A stretch of 64,000 nt of DNA from JAKZVK01 sp965248255 (GTDB lineage Bacteria > Acidobacteriota > Terriglobia > Bryobacterales > UBA6623), in assembly GCA_965248255.1 (NCBI GenBank), contig CBDFIW010000004.1, positions 930,001-994,000 of the forward strand, in the 5' to 3' direction. Under the pieces are notes generated by a model that saw only the letters and a list, made by a program, of their open reading frames with translations, had not been told where the DNA came from and did not search any database. Every line of letters starts with the position of its first letter. The first letter of the stretch is position 1. Positions 52,301-60,801 of this stretch are shown here, in pieces. Made by a program: the position numbers and the translations under genes.

Positions 52301-52318
52301 CGCAAGCTTACGCTTGCG
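52301..52318. repeat. Dispersed hairpin repeat, family A, copy 5
   Basis: CGCAAGCTTACGCTTGCG followed by GCTCTGAGTGGCGG. Both arms carry the paired change G-to-A and C-to-T relative to CGCAGGC/GCCTGCG. Confidence 0.75.
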
Positions 52319-52485
52319 GCTCTGAGTGGCGGCGCGAGGCTTTGAAAGGGGCGTTCTCAACCTGCGTTGTCAAACCCAACGAACCGCATCCTCTCGTGGC
52401 AGGCCTGTCTGCGTGCTAGCATCGTCGCATCCGGTCTGTCCTCGGAAGGACAAGCAGCCCGGCACGCCGAATCGGAGCCGAAGGA

Positions 52486-53130
52486 ATGGATACGGGTCAT
52501 CGCAGCCGCAGATTCCTCTTGAAGGGAGTTCTCTCTGCGTCGCTCGGCTCGCTGTTCCCGGCGCGGCCTGCTGCGAACCCCGGATTCAACTACGTCCTCT
52601 CATCCTGCATGTATGGCACGACGCCGTTGGAGGAGGTTCTTCCTGAAGTGGCCAAGATCGGAGCCGAACACATTGACATCTGGCCTCCCGTGCACGGAAA
52701 CCAGCGCGAGCAGATCGAGCAGATGGGCCGCGAAGTGTTTGGCCGCCTTCTCGACCAATACCGGGTGAAACTGGGTGTCGTGACTCGCTACGACCTCGGA
52801 CCGTTCGAGCTGCAGGACGAGATGGGGTTTGCCGGCGAGTTTGGCGGTAACTTGCTCATCACGGGGGGCCGAGGGCCCAAGGGCCTCGCCGGCGTGGAGT
52901 TGCGAGCCGCCGTGAAGGTCTTCGCCGAGCAGATGAAGCCCCACATCGCCGCCGCCGAGGAGCACCACGTCATGATCGGCATCGAGAATCATGGCAACAA
53001 CCTGATCGACTCCCCCGACGCGGTGAAATGGCTTGCTGAGTTCGCTCCGTCGCGTGCCCTAGGCATCGCGCTCGCTCCCTACCACTTGGAGCAGGATGCG
53101 TCGCTGATCACCCAGCTCATCCGCGACCTA
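52486..53130 (+). pseudogene. Tat-exported sugar phosphate isomerase/epimerase, 5' part (split by IS630)
   Basis: First 215 codons of a TIM-barrel sugar isomerase/epimerase with a Tat motif (SRRFLLKG, residues 7-14). Family features include EEVLPEVAKIGAEHIDIWP, LLITGGRGPKG and IGIENHGNNL. The frame is cut by an IS630 element after IRDL (TA at 53129-53130). The remaining C-terminus lies beyond the element in the same relative frame (54227-54493). Confidence 0.85.
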
Positions 53131-54224
53131 TTGAATCCCGCAAATTATTATGACACTTTTTGACAGTGTGGAGCATCTATATATGTATGGGCAACCCCAA
53201 AGGTGTGAAGCGGGATTTCAAGGCGCTGGAGAAGCGCCGTTTCGAAGCGATGCGGCTGCTCCACCAAGGCCACAATCAGTCCGAGACGGCGAGACGGCTG
53301 AACGTCGCTCGCCAAACCGTCAGTGAGTGGCGGCGGCAATACCGCGAGCAGGGTGCGGCCGGACTCCGCCAGGCCGGGCGCGCCGGACGCAAGCCGCTCC
53401 TCGATGCCGCACAACGCGAACGCCTGACGTCGCTGCTGCTGGAAGGCCCGGAAGCCCACGGCTTCCCAACGCCCCTGTGGAGCTGTCCGCGGGTGGCTCG
53501 GCTGACCGGAGACGAGTTCGGGGTCGCATACCACGCAGGCCACGCCTGGAAGATCCTGCGAGCGCTCGACTGGAGCCCGCAACGCCCGGCCGGAAAGGCG
53601 CGCGAGCGCAACGAAGAGCGGATCCGCACCTGGAAGCGCAAGACCTGGAAGCGCATTAAAAAAAAGCCCAAAACGAAGGCCGTACGCTCGTCTTCATCGA
53701 CGAAAGCGGATTGAGTCAGAAGCCGCATCGCTGCCGCACCTGGGCGCCACGTGGCCAAACACCGGTGCTGCAGTTTAACTTCAACTGGGAGAAGCTTTCC
53801 GTCTCGGCGGGGCTGACGCTGCGTAACTTCTACTTCCGGCTCTATCCCGGTGCGATCGGCAAAGAGCAAGTGACCGACTTTCTCAAGGCGTTGGTACGTC
53901 ATATCGATCGCCCGCTGCTGATCGTCTGGGATCGGCTGCCGGCGCACCGTAGCCGCCTGGTGCAAGAGTTCATCGAACTCTCCGAAGGCCACATCGCAAC
54001 CGAGTACTTGCCACCCTATGCGCCGGAGTTGAATCCGGTGGAATACATCTGGGCTTACTGGAAGCAGCACGAGTTGCCGAACGTCTGTCCGAAAGACTAC
54101 GGCGAGCTGAACGAGCGGGCCCGCAAGGCACTCCGCCGCATGTACCGCAAACCGCGTTTGATCACGGCCTTCTGGAAACAGTCTTCTCTTTGTTTTGACT
54201 GACTCTATATTATGCGGGAGTCAA
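53131..54224 (+). mobile_element. IS630-family insertion sequence c, complete, inserted in isomerase gene
   Basis: 1094 bp. Ends: TTGAATCCCGCA at the left and TGCGGGAGTCAA at the right, matching as TTGAMTCCCGCA. TA at 53129-53130 and 54225-54226. Removing the element plus one TA restores DLGERMVMF in frame. It is a different element from those at 1224 and 43549. Confidence 0.92.
53187..54202 (+). CDS. IS630-family transposase in two frames (-1 frameshift at A8)
   Basis: The first frame begins at 53187 (MGNPKGVKRDFKALEKRRF) and contains the HTH (NQSETARRLNVARQTVSEW). Near 53656-53664 a run of eight A (ATTAAAAAAAAGCC) precedes a switch to the -1 frame. There the sequence reads RTLVFIDESGLSQKPHR, so the first catalytic Asp comes from the shifted frame. 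The second Asp is in LIVWDRLPAHRS, Glu in PELNPVEYIW. The A-run is a credible slippery site, so a full protein of about 338 aa could arise by programmed frameshifting. Confidence 0.82.
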
Positions 54225-54493
54225 TAGGCGAGAGGATGGTGATGTTCTACGCTTGGCAACACGGCCAGGGTGCATCCAAGAAGCTGCCCAAGGCCGAAGA
54301 GCTCGAGCAGTTGCCCGGCCGCGGCTCCCTCGACTTCGCACCCATGGTCGCCGCCCTGAAAAACACCCGCTACTCGGGCTTCGTATCCATCTTCATGCAC
54401 CCGGTGCCGCGCGGCATCCCGATTCTGAATTCCACAACCGCCGTCACCCGGGAAATCAACCGGGCCCGCAGCTACCTGGAGTCGCTCGCCTAG
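54225..54493 (+). pseudogene. Sugar phosphate isomerase/epimerase, 3' part
   Basis: Continues the isomerase frame from 54227 as GERMVMFYAWQHGQGASK to LDFAPMVAALKNTRYSGFVS and a C-terminal helix SYLESLA. Rejoined with the 5' part the protein would be 303 aa, the usual size. Fragment alone cannot be functional. Confidence 0.85.
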
Positions 54494-54571
54494 ATCGGTA
54501 TCCCCTTTCGCCGATTCATCCCGCGGCCGACAAGGAAGCGCGAAGGCTCGTCAAACTCGTCAACGGGCTCT

Positions 54572-54601
54572 TTGACGCCCGGACTCCAAAGAACCTATAC
54601 T
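54572..54601 (+). promoter_or_regulatory. Sigma-70-type promoter of tRNA-tuf operon
   Basis: TTGACG at 54572-54577, 18-nt spacer, TATACT at 54596-54601. The first tRNA follows about 120 nt downstream, and no other gene intervenes. Confidence 0.7.
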
Positions 54602-54719
54602 GGACGAAGGGACGGTGGCGGCCTAAGGGTTCTGTTTGCCCTGGGGTCCGAGTATCCAGGCAGGGTTCCCGGCTCAAAAATTAACACTGTGCGCGGGTGT
54701 GTCGAGGAGGATGACTCGG

Positions 54720-54795
<76 letters not shown>

Positions 54796-54858
54796 ATGAG
54801 CGACGGATCGGGCCGCGGGTCGATCGCTTGGGATCGGGTTGGTGAGACAAGCTTACCG

Positions 54859-54933
54859 GCGGGAGTAACTCAATGGTAGAGTCACAGCCTTCCAAGCTGT
54901 TGGTTGCGGGTTCGATTCCCGTCTCCCGCTCCA
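54859..54933 (+). tRNA. tRNA-Gly (TCC)
   Basis: Acceptor GCGGGAG/CTCCCGC, anticodon loop CTTCCAA (TCC), T-loop GTTCGAT, encoded CCA. Confidence 0.95.
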
Positions 54934-54974
54934 GAGTTCTCCCTTAACGGCACCGCGTTCGGGAACCCAAATGA

Positions 54975-55050
<76 letters not shown>

Positions 55051-55140
55051 GCACTCGCGATTACCCAGACAGAAGAACGCCGGCGGTTCGGCAAGGCGGG
55101 TCCGGGAGGGGCCGGGAAAAGAGATCGATTCAGTTCGGCG

Positions 55141-55227
55141 GGACGGGTGGCCGAGTGGTTAAAGGCAGCAGACTGTAAATCTGCCGGACTCAGTCCTACA
55201 GAGGTTCGAATCCTCTCCCGTCCACCA
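55141..55227 (+). tRNA. tRNA-Tyr (GTA)
   Basis: Acceptor GGACGGG/CCCGTCC, anticodon GTA in loop ACTGTAAAT, long variable arm as expected for Tyr, encoded CCA after the discriminator A. Ends 41 nt before tuf. Confidence 0.95.
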
Positions 55228-55268
55228 CCAGTTCCTTATCGATTTCGACAGAGCGAAGAGAGGCAGAG

Positions 55269-56459
55269 ATGGCGAAGGAGAAATTTGATCGCAGCAAGCC
55301 GCACGTGAACGTGGGGACGATTGGACATATCGACCACGGCAAGACCACCCTGACCGCGGCCATCACCAAGGTGCTGCAGAAGCACGATGCCAGCGTGTCG
55401 TTCCGCTCGTTCGACTCGATCGACAACGCGCCGGAGGAAAAAGCGCGCGGCATCACTATCGCCCTGGCACACGTCGAGTACCAGACCGCCAACCGCCACT
55501 ACGCGCACGTAGACTGTCCCGGCCATGCCGACTACATCAAGAACATGATCACCGGCGCGGCGCAGATGGACGGCGCCATCCTGGTGGTCGGCGCCGACGA
55601 CGGGCCGATGCCGCAAACCCGCGAGCACATTCTGCTGGCGCGGCAGGTGGGCGTGCCGCACATCGTGGTGTTTTTGAACAAGGTGGATGTGGTTGACGAC
55701 CCCGAATTGTTGGAGCTGGTGGAGCTGGAGGTGCGGGAATTGTTGACCAGCTACGGTTTTCCGGGCGACGACATTCCGGTGATCAGCGGCTCGGCGCTGA
55801 AGGCGTTGGACAGCGAGGAGGCCGCGGCGGAGAAGCAGATCGACGAGCTGATGGAGGCGGTGGACAGCTACATCCCGACGCCGCAGCGGGAGAAGGACAA
55901 GCCATTCCTGATGCCGATCGAAGACATCTTCTCGATCTCGGGACGCGGGACGGTGGTGACGGGGCGCGTGGAGCGGGGGACGGTGAAGGTAGGCGAGGAG
56001 ATGGAGATCGTGGGGTTCGGGGAGACGCAGAAGAAGGTGATCACGGGCGTGGAGATGTTCAAGAAGCTTTTGGACCAGGGCGAAGCGGGGGACAACGTGG
56101 GGCTGTTGGTGCGGGGATTGGAGAAGGACGAGGTGGAGCGGGGACAGGTGGTGGCGAAGCCGGGCTCGATCACGCCGCACACGAAGTTCAAGGGCGAGGT
56201 GTACGTGCTGAAGAAGGACGAGGGGGGGAGGCACACGCCGTTTTTCAAGGGCTACCGGCCGCAGTTTTACTTTCGGACGACGGACGTGACGGGAGTGGCG
56301 CAGTTGCCGGCGGGGACGGAGATGGTGATGCCGGGAGACAACGTGACGATGGAAGTGGAGTTGATCTCGGCGGTGGCGATGGAGCAGGGGCTGCGGTTTG
56401 CGATCCGGGAAGGCTCGCGGACGATCGGCGCCGGCACCGTCACCGAGGTGGTCGAGTAG
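55269..56459 (+). CDS. tuf: Elongation factor Tu
   Basis: 396 aa GTPase that delivers aminoacyl-tRNA to the ribosome. G motifs: GHIDHGKTTLTAAI, DCPGHADYIKNM, and NKVDVVDD. The switch I region (EEKARGITI) is intact. The three-domain length is normal. Co-transcribed with the upstream tRNAs (AGAGAGGCAGAG ahead of the ATG), a common arrangement in bacteria. Confidence 0.97.
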   Translation: MAKEKFDRSKPHVNVGTIGHIDHGKTTLTAAITKVLQKHDASVSFRSFDSIDNAPEEKARGITIALAHVEYQTANRHYAHVDCPGHADYIKNMITGAAQMDGAILVVGADDGPMPQTREHILLARQVGVPHIVVFLNKVDVVDDPELLELVELEVRELLTSYGFPGDDIPVISGSALKALDSEEAAAEKQIDELMEAVDSYIPTPQREKDKPFLMPIEDIFSISGRGTVVTGRVERGTVKVGEEMEIVGFGETQKKVITGVEMFKKLLDQGEAGDNVGLLVRGLEKDEVERGQVVAKPGSITPHTKFKGEVYVLKKDEGGRHTPFFKGYRPQFYFRTTDVTGVAQLPAGTEMVMPGDNVTMEVELISAVAMEQGLRFAIREGSRTIGAGTVTEVVE

Positions 56460-56502
56460 CGGAACCTGAAAGCCGTATTCGGAAGGCCACGAGGAGGAGC
56501 AG

Positions 56503-56655
56503 ATGGCGCGGGAAATCATCACTCTGGAGTGCACGGAGACCAAAGATCGCAACTATACGACGACGAAGAACAAGAAGAAGACAACGAACCGTCTCGAGTT
56601 GAAGAAGTATTCTCCGCGGCTGCGGCGCCATACGGTCCATCGCGAGGTGAAGTAA
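56503..56655 (+). CDS. rpmG: 50S ribosomal protein L33
   Basis: 50 aa, preceded by GAGGAGGAGC. Sequence MAREIITLECTETKDRNYTT with a Lys-rich centre and C-terminal RRHTVHREVK is typical L33. Only one Cys is visible, so it is the zinc-free form. In the usual order rpmG is followed by tRNA-Trp, secE and nusG; here an insertion sequence separates them. Confidence 0.95.
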   Translation: MAREIITLECTETKDRNYTTTKNKKKTTNRLELKKYSPRLRRHTVHREVK

Positions 56656-56656
56656 G

Positions 56657-56675
56657 GTGTTGGGCGGGCAGGGTG
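56657..56675. repeat. 19-bp target duplication, left copy
   Basis: GTGTTGGGCGGGCAGGGTG, repeated exactly at 58263-58281, flanking the ISNCY-like element. Confidence 0.88.
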
Positions 56676-58262
56676 TTGAAGCCCAATGATAATGTCCCCT
56701 TGAGCGCCCAATAGAAATGTCCCCTAATCTGGACCTCTGCGAGGAGGTGAAAGATTGGGAAGGACATGGATGAGTGCCAAGGAGTTGAGGCGCGGCGAAG
56801 TGCTGAGCCGAGTGAAACGAGGGGAACTGAAGTTGACCGAAGCCACCGCACTGCTGGAGGTCAGCTACCGCCAAGCGAAGCGGCTCAACAAGCGTTACCG
56901 AGCAGGCGGGGTCAAGGCTTTGGTGCACGGTAACGTCGGCCGCGCTTCGAACCGAGCCGATGACAAGCGCCGCGAGCAGGTTCTCGAGTTGGTGCACGCA
57001 AACTATGCGGGCGAGGGGCACGAGCGCTTCGGGCCGACGCTGGCGTCGGAACATCTGGCAGCCGATCAGGGCCTGGAAGTGCCGCGCGAAACGCTGCGGC
57101 GCTGGATGCTCGCTGCAGGCCTGTGGAGCCGGAGTCGCAAGCGCCCACCGCATCGCAGCCGGCGGCAACGCAAAGCGCACTTCGGCGAGCTGATTCAACT
57201 CGACGGTTCGCACCACCACTGGCTGGAAGGACGCGGCCCGAAAGCCTGTCTGATGAACTTTGTCGATGACGCGACCGGTCTTGCACTGTGCCGCTTCTCG
57301 GGCCAGGAAACGACCTGGGCCGCGGCCGATCTGCTCCAAGCCTGGGTGCGCCAACACGGCGTTCCCAAGGCGTTGTACTGCGACTGGAAAAACGTCTACC
57401 AGCGCCAGCCGACGTCGCGGGAAGCACTGGAAGGCATCAAGCCCGAGACGCAGTTCGGGCGCATGTGCGCGAAGCTTGGCATTGGCATCATTGCCGCATC
57501 GTCGCCGCAAGCCAAGGGACGTGTCGAACGCCATCACGGCACGCACCAGGACCGCCTGATCAAGAAGATGCGGCTGCGGGGCATCGTTGATTACGAGGCG
57601 GCGAACCGTTACCTCGGCGAGGAGTACGTTAGCCGAGCACAACGAGCGCTTCTGCTGCGAGCCGGCGGCGGGAGCGGACTTTCACCAGGCGCTACCCCGC
57701 GGCACCGAGCTGCGAGGGGTGTTCTGCTTGGAATACGAACGAGTGGTGAGCAACGACCAGGTGGTGCGTTTCGAGAATCGTTGCTTGCAGTTGAAGCCGA
57801 AACGCAATCAGGGCGTGGGGGCGGGTGCACGGGTGACGGTCCAACAGGGGCGCGATGAGAGCTTGCAGGTGAGGTTTGAGGGGCGCGAGATCGAGCACGA
57901 AGTGATCGCCACGCCGACGCCACGGCTGCGGACGAAGCCGGCACCGCAGGGGAACGTGGTGGCCAGACGTAAGCCGGCGGCGAACCACCCCTGGCGGCGA
58001 GCTGTGTTGCGGAAAACACGAGCTGCGAATTCATAAGAGGGCTGTGGAAATGCCGGGTCGGATGGAAAGCGTGGAAAACCTTGTGGCGGCAGCCGTGCCG
58101 GGCTCGAGGAACCGTGGATGGTTTTCCACCCTTCCCACCGCCCCTTGGAAATCGCTACGCGATTCCCACAGTTCCACAGCCCCGACGATGACGATTCTCT
58201 CCTACCACCAAGGGGACACTTCTACTGGGCGACCGAAGGGGACATTTCTATTGGGCCTTGAC
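56676..58262 (+). mobile_element. ISNCY-like insertion sequence with paired terminal repeats
   Basis: 1587 bp element bounded by the 19-bp direct repeat. Each end has two copies of a roughly 20-bp motif: GCCCAATAGAAATGTCCCCT and close variants (left near 56681 and 56707, right inverted near 58224 and 58252). Inserted between rpmG and tRNA-Trp without hitting a gene. Confidence 0.86.
56755..58036 (+). pseudogene. ISNCY-family transposase, frameshifted
   Basis: TTG start after GAGGAGGTG. The first frame runs to about 57625 and holds an HTH (EATALLEVSYRQAKRLNKRY) and the integrase-type core (LIQLDGSHHHW, FVDDATGLALC, AKGRVERHHGTHQDRL). The frame then changes near 57625-57631, and AEHNERFCCEPAAGADFHQA to PHPWRRAVLRKT-like sequence continues to 58036 in another frame. 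One base change (GTACGTTAGCC) separates them. Transposase probably inactive unless a ribosomal shift occurs. Confidence 0.82.
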
Positions 58263-58281
58263 AGTGTTGGGCGGGCAGGGT
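58263..58281. repeat. 19-bp target duplication, right copy
   Basis: Second copy of GTGTTGGGCGGGCAGGGTG, continuous with the sequence leading to tRNA-Trp. Confidence 0.88.
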
Positions 58282-58310
58282 GGCGCAACCGGCCTTCTGG
58301 ATGAGAAGAT

Positions 58311-58330
58311 AAGGGAGCGGGCCGCTCCCT
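58311..58330. repeat. Hairpin abutting tRNA-Trp
   Basis: AGGGAGCGG-gg-CCGCTCCCT, perfect 9-bp arms, ending at the base before the tRNA-Trp 5' end. It could influence 5' processing or be a repeat. Confidence 0.6.
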
Positions 58331-58405
58331 AGGGGCGTAGGTTTAACGGTAGACCAGCGGTCTCCAAAACCGCGAGTGGGGGTTCGAATCCCTCCGCCCC
58401 TGCCA
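58331..58405 (+). tRNA. tRNA-Trp (CCA)
   Basis: Acceptor AGGGGCG/CGCCCCT, anticodon loop CTCCAAA with CCA, T-loop GTTCGAA, encoded CCA end. Its place before secE is the usual bacterial arrangement. Confidence 0.95.
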
Positions 58406-58473
58406 CCTCTGACGCCCAGGTGATTCTTTCTAGCAGGTGTGGGTAGGATGGTGGTGCGGCAAGGAGCAGACTG

Positions 58474-58755
58474 ATGGCAAACGTCGCGAAACGCTCACCG
58501 GGTTCAAAGAAAGCCGCTCAGGGCGGTGTCGGCGGAGCGTTGCGTGCCATCCCGACTTGGCCCGCTCGGTTCCGCACTTACGTGGACGGCCTAAAGCGTG
58601 AAATGCGACTAGTGACCTGGCCCAGCCGGAAGCAGGTTCAGGCCACCACAGTCGTCGTGTTGGTAACCGTCTTTGCGTTTGCGCTGTTTTTCGGCGTGGT
58701 GGACTATCTTCTGGCCCTGGGGCAGACGAATCTGTACGAGCAGTTCACTCGATAG
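58474..58755 (+). CDS. secE: Preprotein translocase subunit SecE
   Basis: 93 aa. One TM helix (VVVLVTVFAFALFFGVVDYLL) preceded by the amphipathic helix signature VDGLKREMRLVTWPSRKQV. A basic N-terminus of about 35 residues. It stabilises SecY. Eight bases separate it from the upstream end of the nusG long frame. Confidence 0.95.
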   Translation: MANVAKRSPGSKKAAQGGVGGALRAIPTWPARFRTYVDGLKREMRLVTWPSRKQVQATTVVVLVTVFAFALFFGVVDYLLALGQTNLYEQFTR

Positions 58756-58784
58756 CGCTCGGTTTGGGGAAGGGAGTCAGGCCT

Positions 58785-59564
58785 GTGAGTGAGATGGAAC
58801 CGGTGAACGAGGTTCCCGAGGTCGAGACGGAGGCGGCTCCGGTTGCAACGGAGTTGGCCGAAGAGGCCCCATCGGCCGGGGAGCCCGCGGATCTAACCCC
58901 GGCGGCGGAAGCAGCCCCAGAGGCCCCGGCGGTGGAGGCGGCTGAACCGATCGAAGAGGCTCCGGCAATCGAAGACCTACCCGAAGAGGCGGAAGAACCG
59001 GCGCCGGCAACGATCACGGTCGGAGTACCGGACATGGATTGGTATATCATCCATACCTACTCGGGCTTCGAGAACAAGGTCAAGGAGAGCCTCCTCTCAC
59101 GCGCAGAGGCCTTCGGGCTTGACGATCGCATCGGCGAGATCTTGATCCCGACCGAAGATGTGGTCGAGATGAAGGGTGGCAAGAAGGTCAGGAGCAAGAG
59201 GCTGCTCTATCCCGGCTACGTGCTGGTGCAACTGAAGATGGACGATGAGCTGTGGCACGTCGTGCGCAACACGCCGCGCGCCACGAGGTTCGTGGGTAGC
59301 GGGCAAGTACCGACACCGCTCTCCACAGAAGAAGTCAACCAGATCCTCCATCGGCAGACGGTGTCGAAGGAGAAGCCGCGGCCCAAGATGACCTTCGACC
59401 GGAACGACCGGGTGAAGATCATCGACGGTCCGTTCTCCAACTTCACCGGGACGGTGGAAGAGGTCAACGAAGACCGCAGCACCGTCAAGGTGATGGTGAC
59501 GATCTTTGGGCGCGGCACGCCGGTCGAGTTGGAATACTTCCAGGTGGAGAAAGAGAGAGTCTAG
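58785..59564 (+). CDS. nusG: Transcription antitermination factor NusG with acidic N-terminal extension
   Basis: 259 aa from the GTG at 58785, which follows AAGGGAG. The NusG core starts at about residue 84 (MDWYIIHTYSGFENKVKESL) and includes the NGN domain, VRNTPRATRFVGSG and the C-terminal KOW (IDGPFSNFTGTVEEVNEDRS). Residues 1-83 are an Ala/Glu/Pro-rich acidic stretch found in few NusG proteins. An ATG at 59034, 8 nt after GGAG, could give a normal-sized 176 aa NusG. NusG binds RNA polymerase and links transcription to translation. First factor of the ribosomal protein operon. Confidence 0.9.
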   Translation: MSEMEPVNEVPEVETEAAPVATELAEEAPSAGEPADLTPAAEAAPEAPAVEAAEPIEEAPAIEDLPEEAEEPAPATITVGVPDMDWYIIHTYSGFENKVKESLLSRAEAFGLDDRIGEILIPTEDVVEMKGGKKVRSKRLLYPGYVLVQLKMDDELWHVVRNTPRATRFVGSGQVPTPLSTEEVNQILHRQTVSKEKPRPKMTFDRNDRVKIIDGPFSNFTGTVEEVNEDRSTVKVMVTIFGRGTPVELEYFQVEKERV

Positions 59565-59575
59565 ACGGACAGGTC

Positions 59576-60073
59576 ATGGCAAAAAGAATCAAGTCGCAGA
59601 TCAAGCTGCAGATCATGTCTGGCAAGGCGACGCCGGCACCACCGGTCGGACCCGCCTTGGGCCAAGCCGGCATCAACATCATGGACTTCTGCAAAGCGTT
59701 TAACGCCAAGACGTCCACCAACGATCTCGACGGGTTGATCGTGCCGGTGGTGATTTCCGTCTATCAAGACCGCTCGTACTCGTTCATCACCAAAACGCCG
59801 CCGGCCTCGGTGCTGCTCAAGCGCGCGGCCAGCCTAGCTAAGGGTTCGGGTGAGCCGAACCGCAACAAGGTGGGCTCGGTGACGCGCGAGCAGGTCGAGG
59901 AGATCGCCAAGGCGAAAGCGCCCGACCTCAACAGCAATGACCTAGAGGCAGCAGTCAAGATCATCAGCGGCACGGCGCGCAGCATGGGAATCCAGGTGCC
60001 AGGCGGCCAGACGTTGGCGGATCCCAGTGCCACCACTGTACAAGCCCTGAGTGCAACCACAGAAGACGGGTAA
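59576..60073 (+). CDS. rplK: 50S ribosomal protein L11
   Basis: 165 aa. RIKSQIKLQIMSGKATPAPP, GPALGQAGINIMDFCKAFNA and SFITKTPPASVLLKRAA are L11 hallmarks; it binds the GTPase-associated centre of 23S rRNA. About 20 residues longer than E. coli L11, all at the C-terminus (DPSATTVQALSATTEDG). Begins 11 nt after nusG. Confidence 0.96.
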   Translation: MAKRIKSQIKLQIMSGKATPAPPVGPALGQAGINIMDFCKAFNAKTSTNDLDGLIVPVVISVYQDRSYSFITKTPPASVLLKRAASLAKGSGEPNRNKVGSVTREQVEEIAKAKAPDLNSNDLEAAVKIISGTARSMGIQVPGGQTLADPSATTVQALSATTEDG

Positions 60074-60090
60074 AAGGGCAGAGGAGCGTC

Positions 60091-60789
60091 ATGGCAGGCA
60101 AGCGAGGCAAGAAATACCGGGCGGCCGCCGATAAGTTGGCGGCGCAAGACTACCCGCTGACGGAGGCGATTCCGTTTCTGAAGCAGAACAAGATCGCCTC
60201 CTTTGACGAGAGTGTCGAGGTTCACATGAACCTGGGTGTCGATCCGAAACACGCGGATCAGATGGTGCGCGGCACGGTCGTCCTGCCGCACGGATTGGGT
60301 AAATCCAAATGTGTACTGGTGATCGCGACAGGCGAGAAGGCTAAGGAGGCCGAGGACGCCGGCGCCGATCATGTGGGCGGCGAGGATCTTGTCAAGAAGA
60401 TCCAGGCAGAGAACTGGCTCGATTTCGACGCCGTTGTGGCCACGCCCGACATGATGAAGTTCGTCGGGCGCCTGGGCAAGATTCTCGGTCCGAGAGGCCT
60501 GATGCCGAATCCCAAGACGGGTACCGTGACGATGGATGTCGCGCAGGCGGTCCTGGAGATCAAAGCCGGCAAGGTCGAGTTCCGCGTCGACAAGGGCGGC
60601 GTGATCCACGTGCCGGTGGGAAAACTGAGTTTTTCAGACGACAAATTGAACGAGAACGCGACGGCGCTGATTCAGGCTGTGGTCAAGGCCAAGCCCGCGG
60701 CCGCCAAGGGACGTTACGTTGAGGCAGTCACCATGTGCTCGACGATGAGCCCGGCGGTCCGGCTCAGCGTGTCGGATCTCACCGCGTAA
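60091..60789 (+). CDS. rplA: 50S ribosomal protein L1
   Basis: 232 aa, full length. VHMNLGVDPKHADQMVRGTV, GLGKSKCVLVIATGEKAKEA and LGPRGLMPNPKTGTVTMDV are diagnostic. In many bacteria it also represses the L11-L1 operon by binding its mRNA. Follows rplK by 17 nt. Confidence 0.96.
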   Translation: MAGKRGKKYRAAADKLAAQDYPLTEAIPFLKQNKIASFDESVEVHMNLGVDPKHADQMVRGTVVLPHGLGKSKCVLVIATGEKAKEAEDAGADHVGGEDLVKKIQAENWLDFDAVVATPDMMKFVGRLGKILGPRGLMPNPKTGTVTMDVAQAVLEIKAGKVEFRVDKGGVIHVPVGKLSFSDDKLNENATALIQAVVKAKPAAAKGRYVEAVTMCSTMSPAVRLSVSDLTA

Positions 60790-60801
60790 GGTTGGGTAGC
60801 C

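Larger units (their letters stand above)
52138..52485. other. Non-coding region with family A repeats
   Basis: About 350 bp without a gene; contains family A repeats at 52188 and 52301. A ribosome-like GGAG lies near 52475, ahead of the next gene. Confidence 0.5.

Noticed and set aside
55236..56552. Minus-strand open frame (438 codons) opposite tuf
   Set aside because: It runs exactly antisense to a highly conserved gene and is extremely His/Arg/Leu-rich, as expected from reading EF-Tu codons backwards.
60790..60801. L10 leader or autoregulatory RNA ahead of rplJ
   Set aside because: Only 12 nt separate rplA and rplJ, too short for a leader structure.
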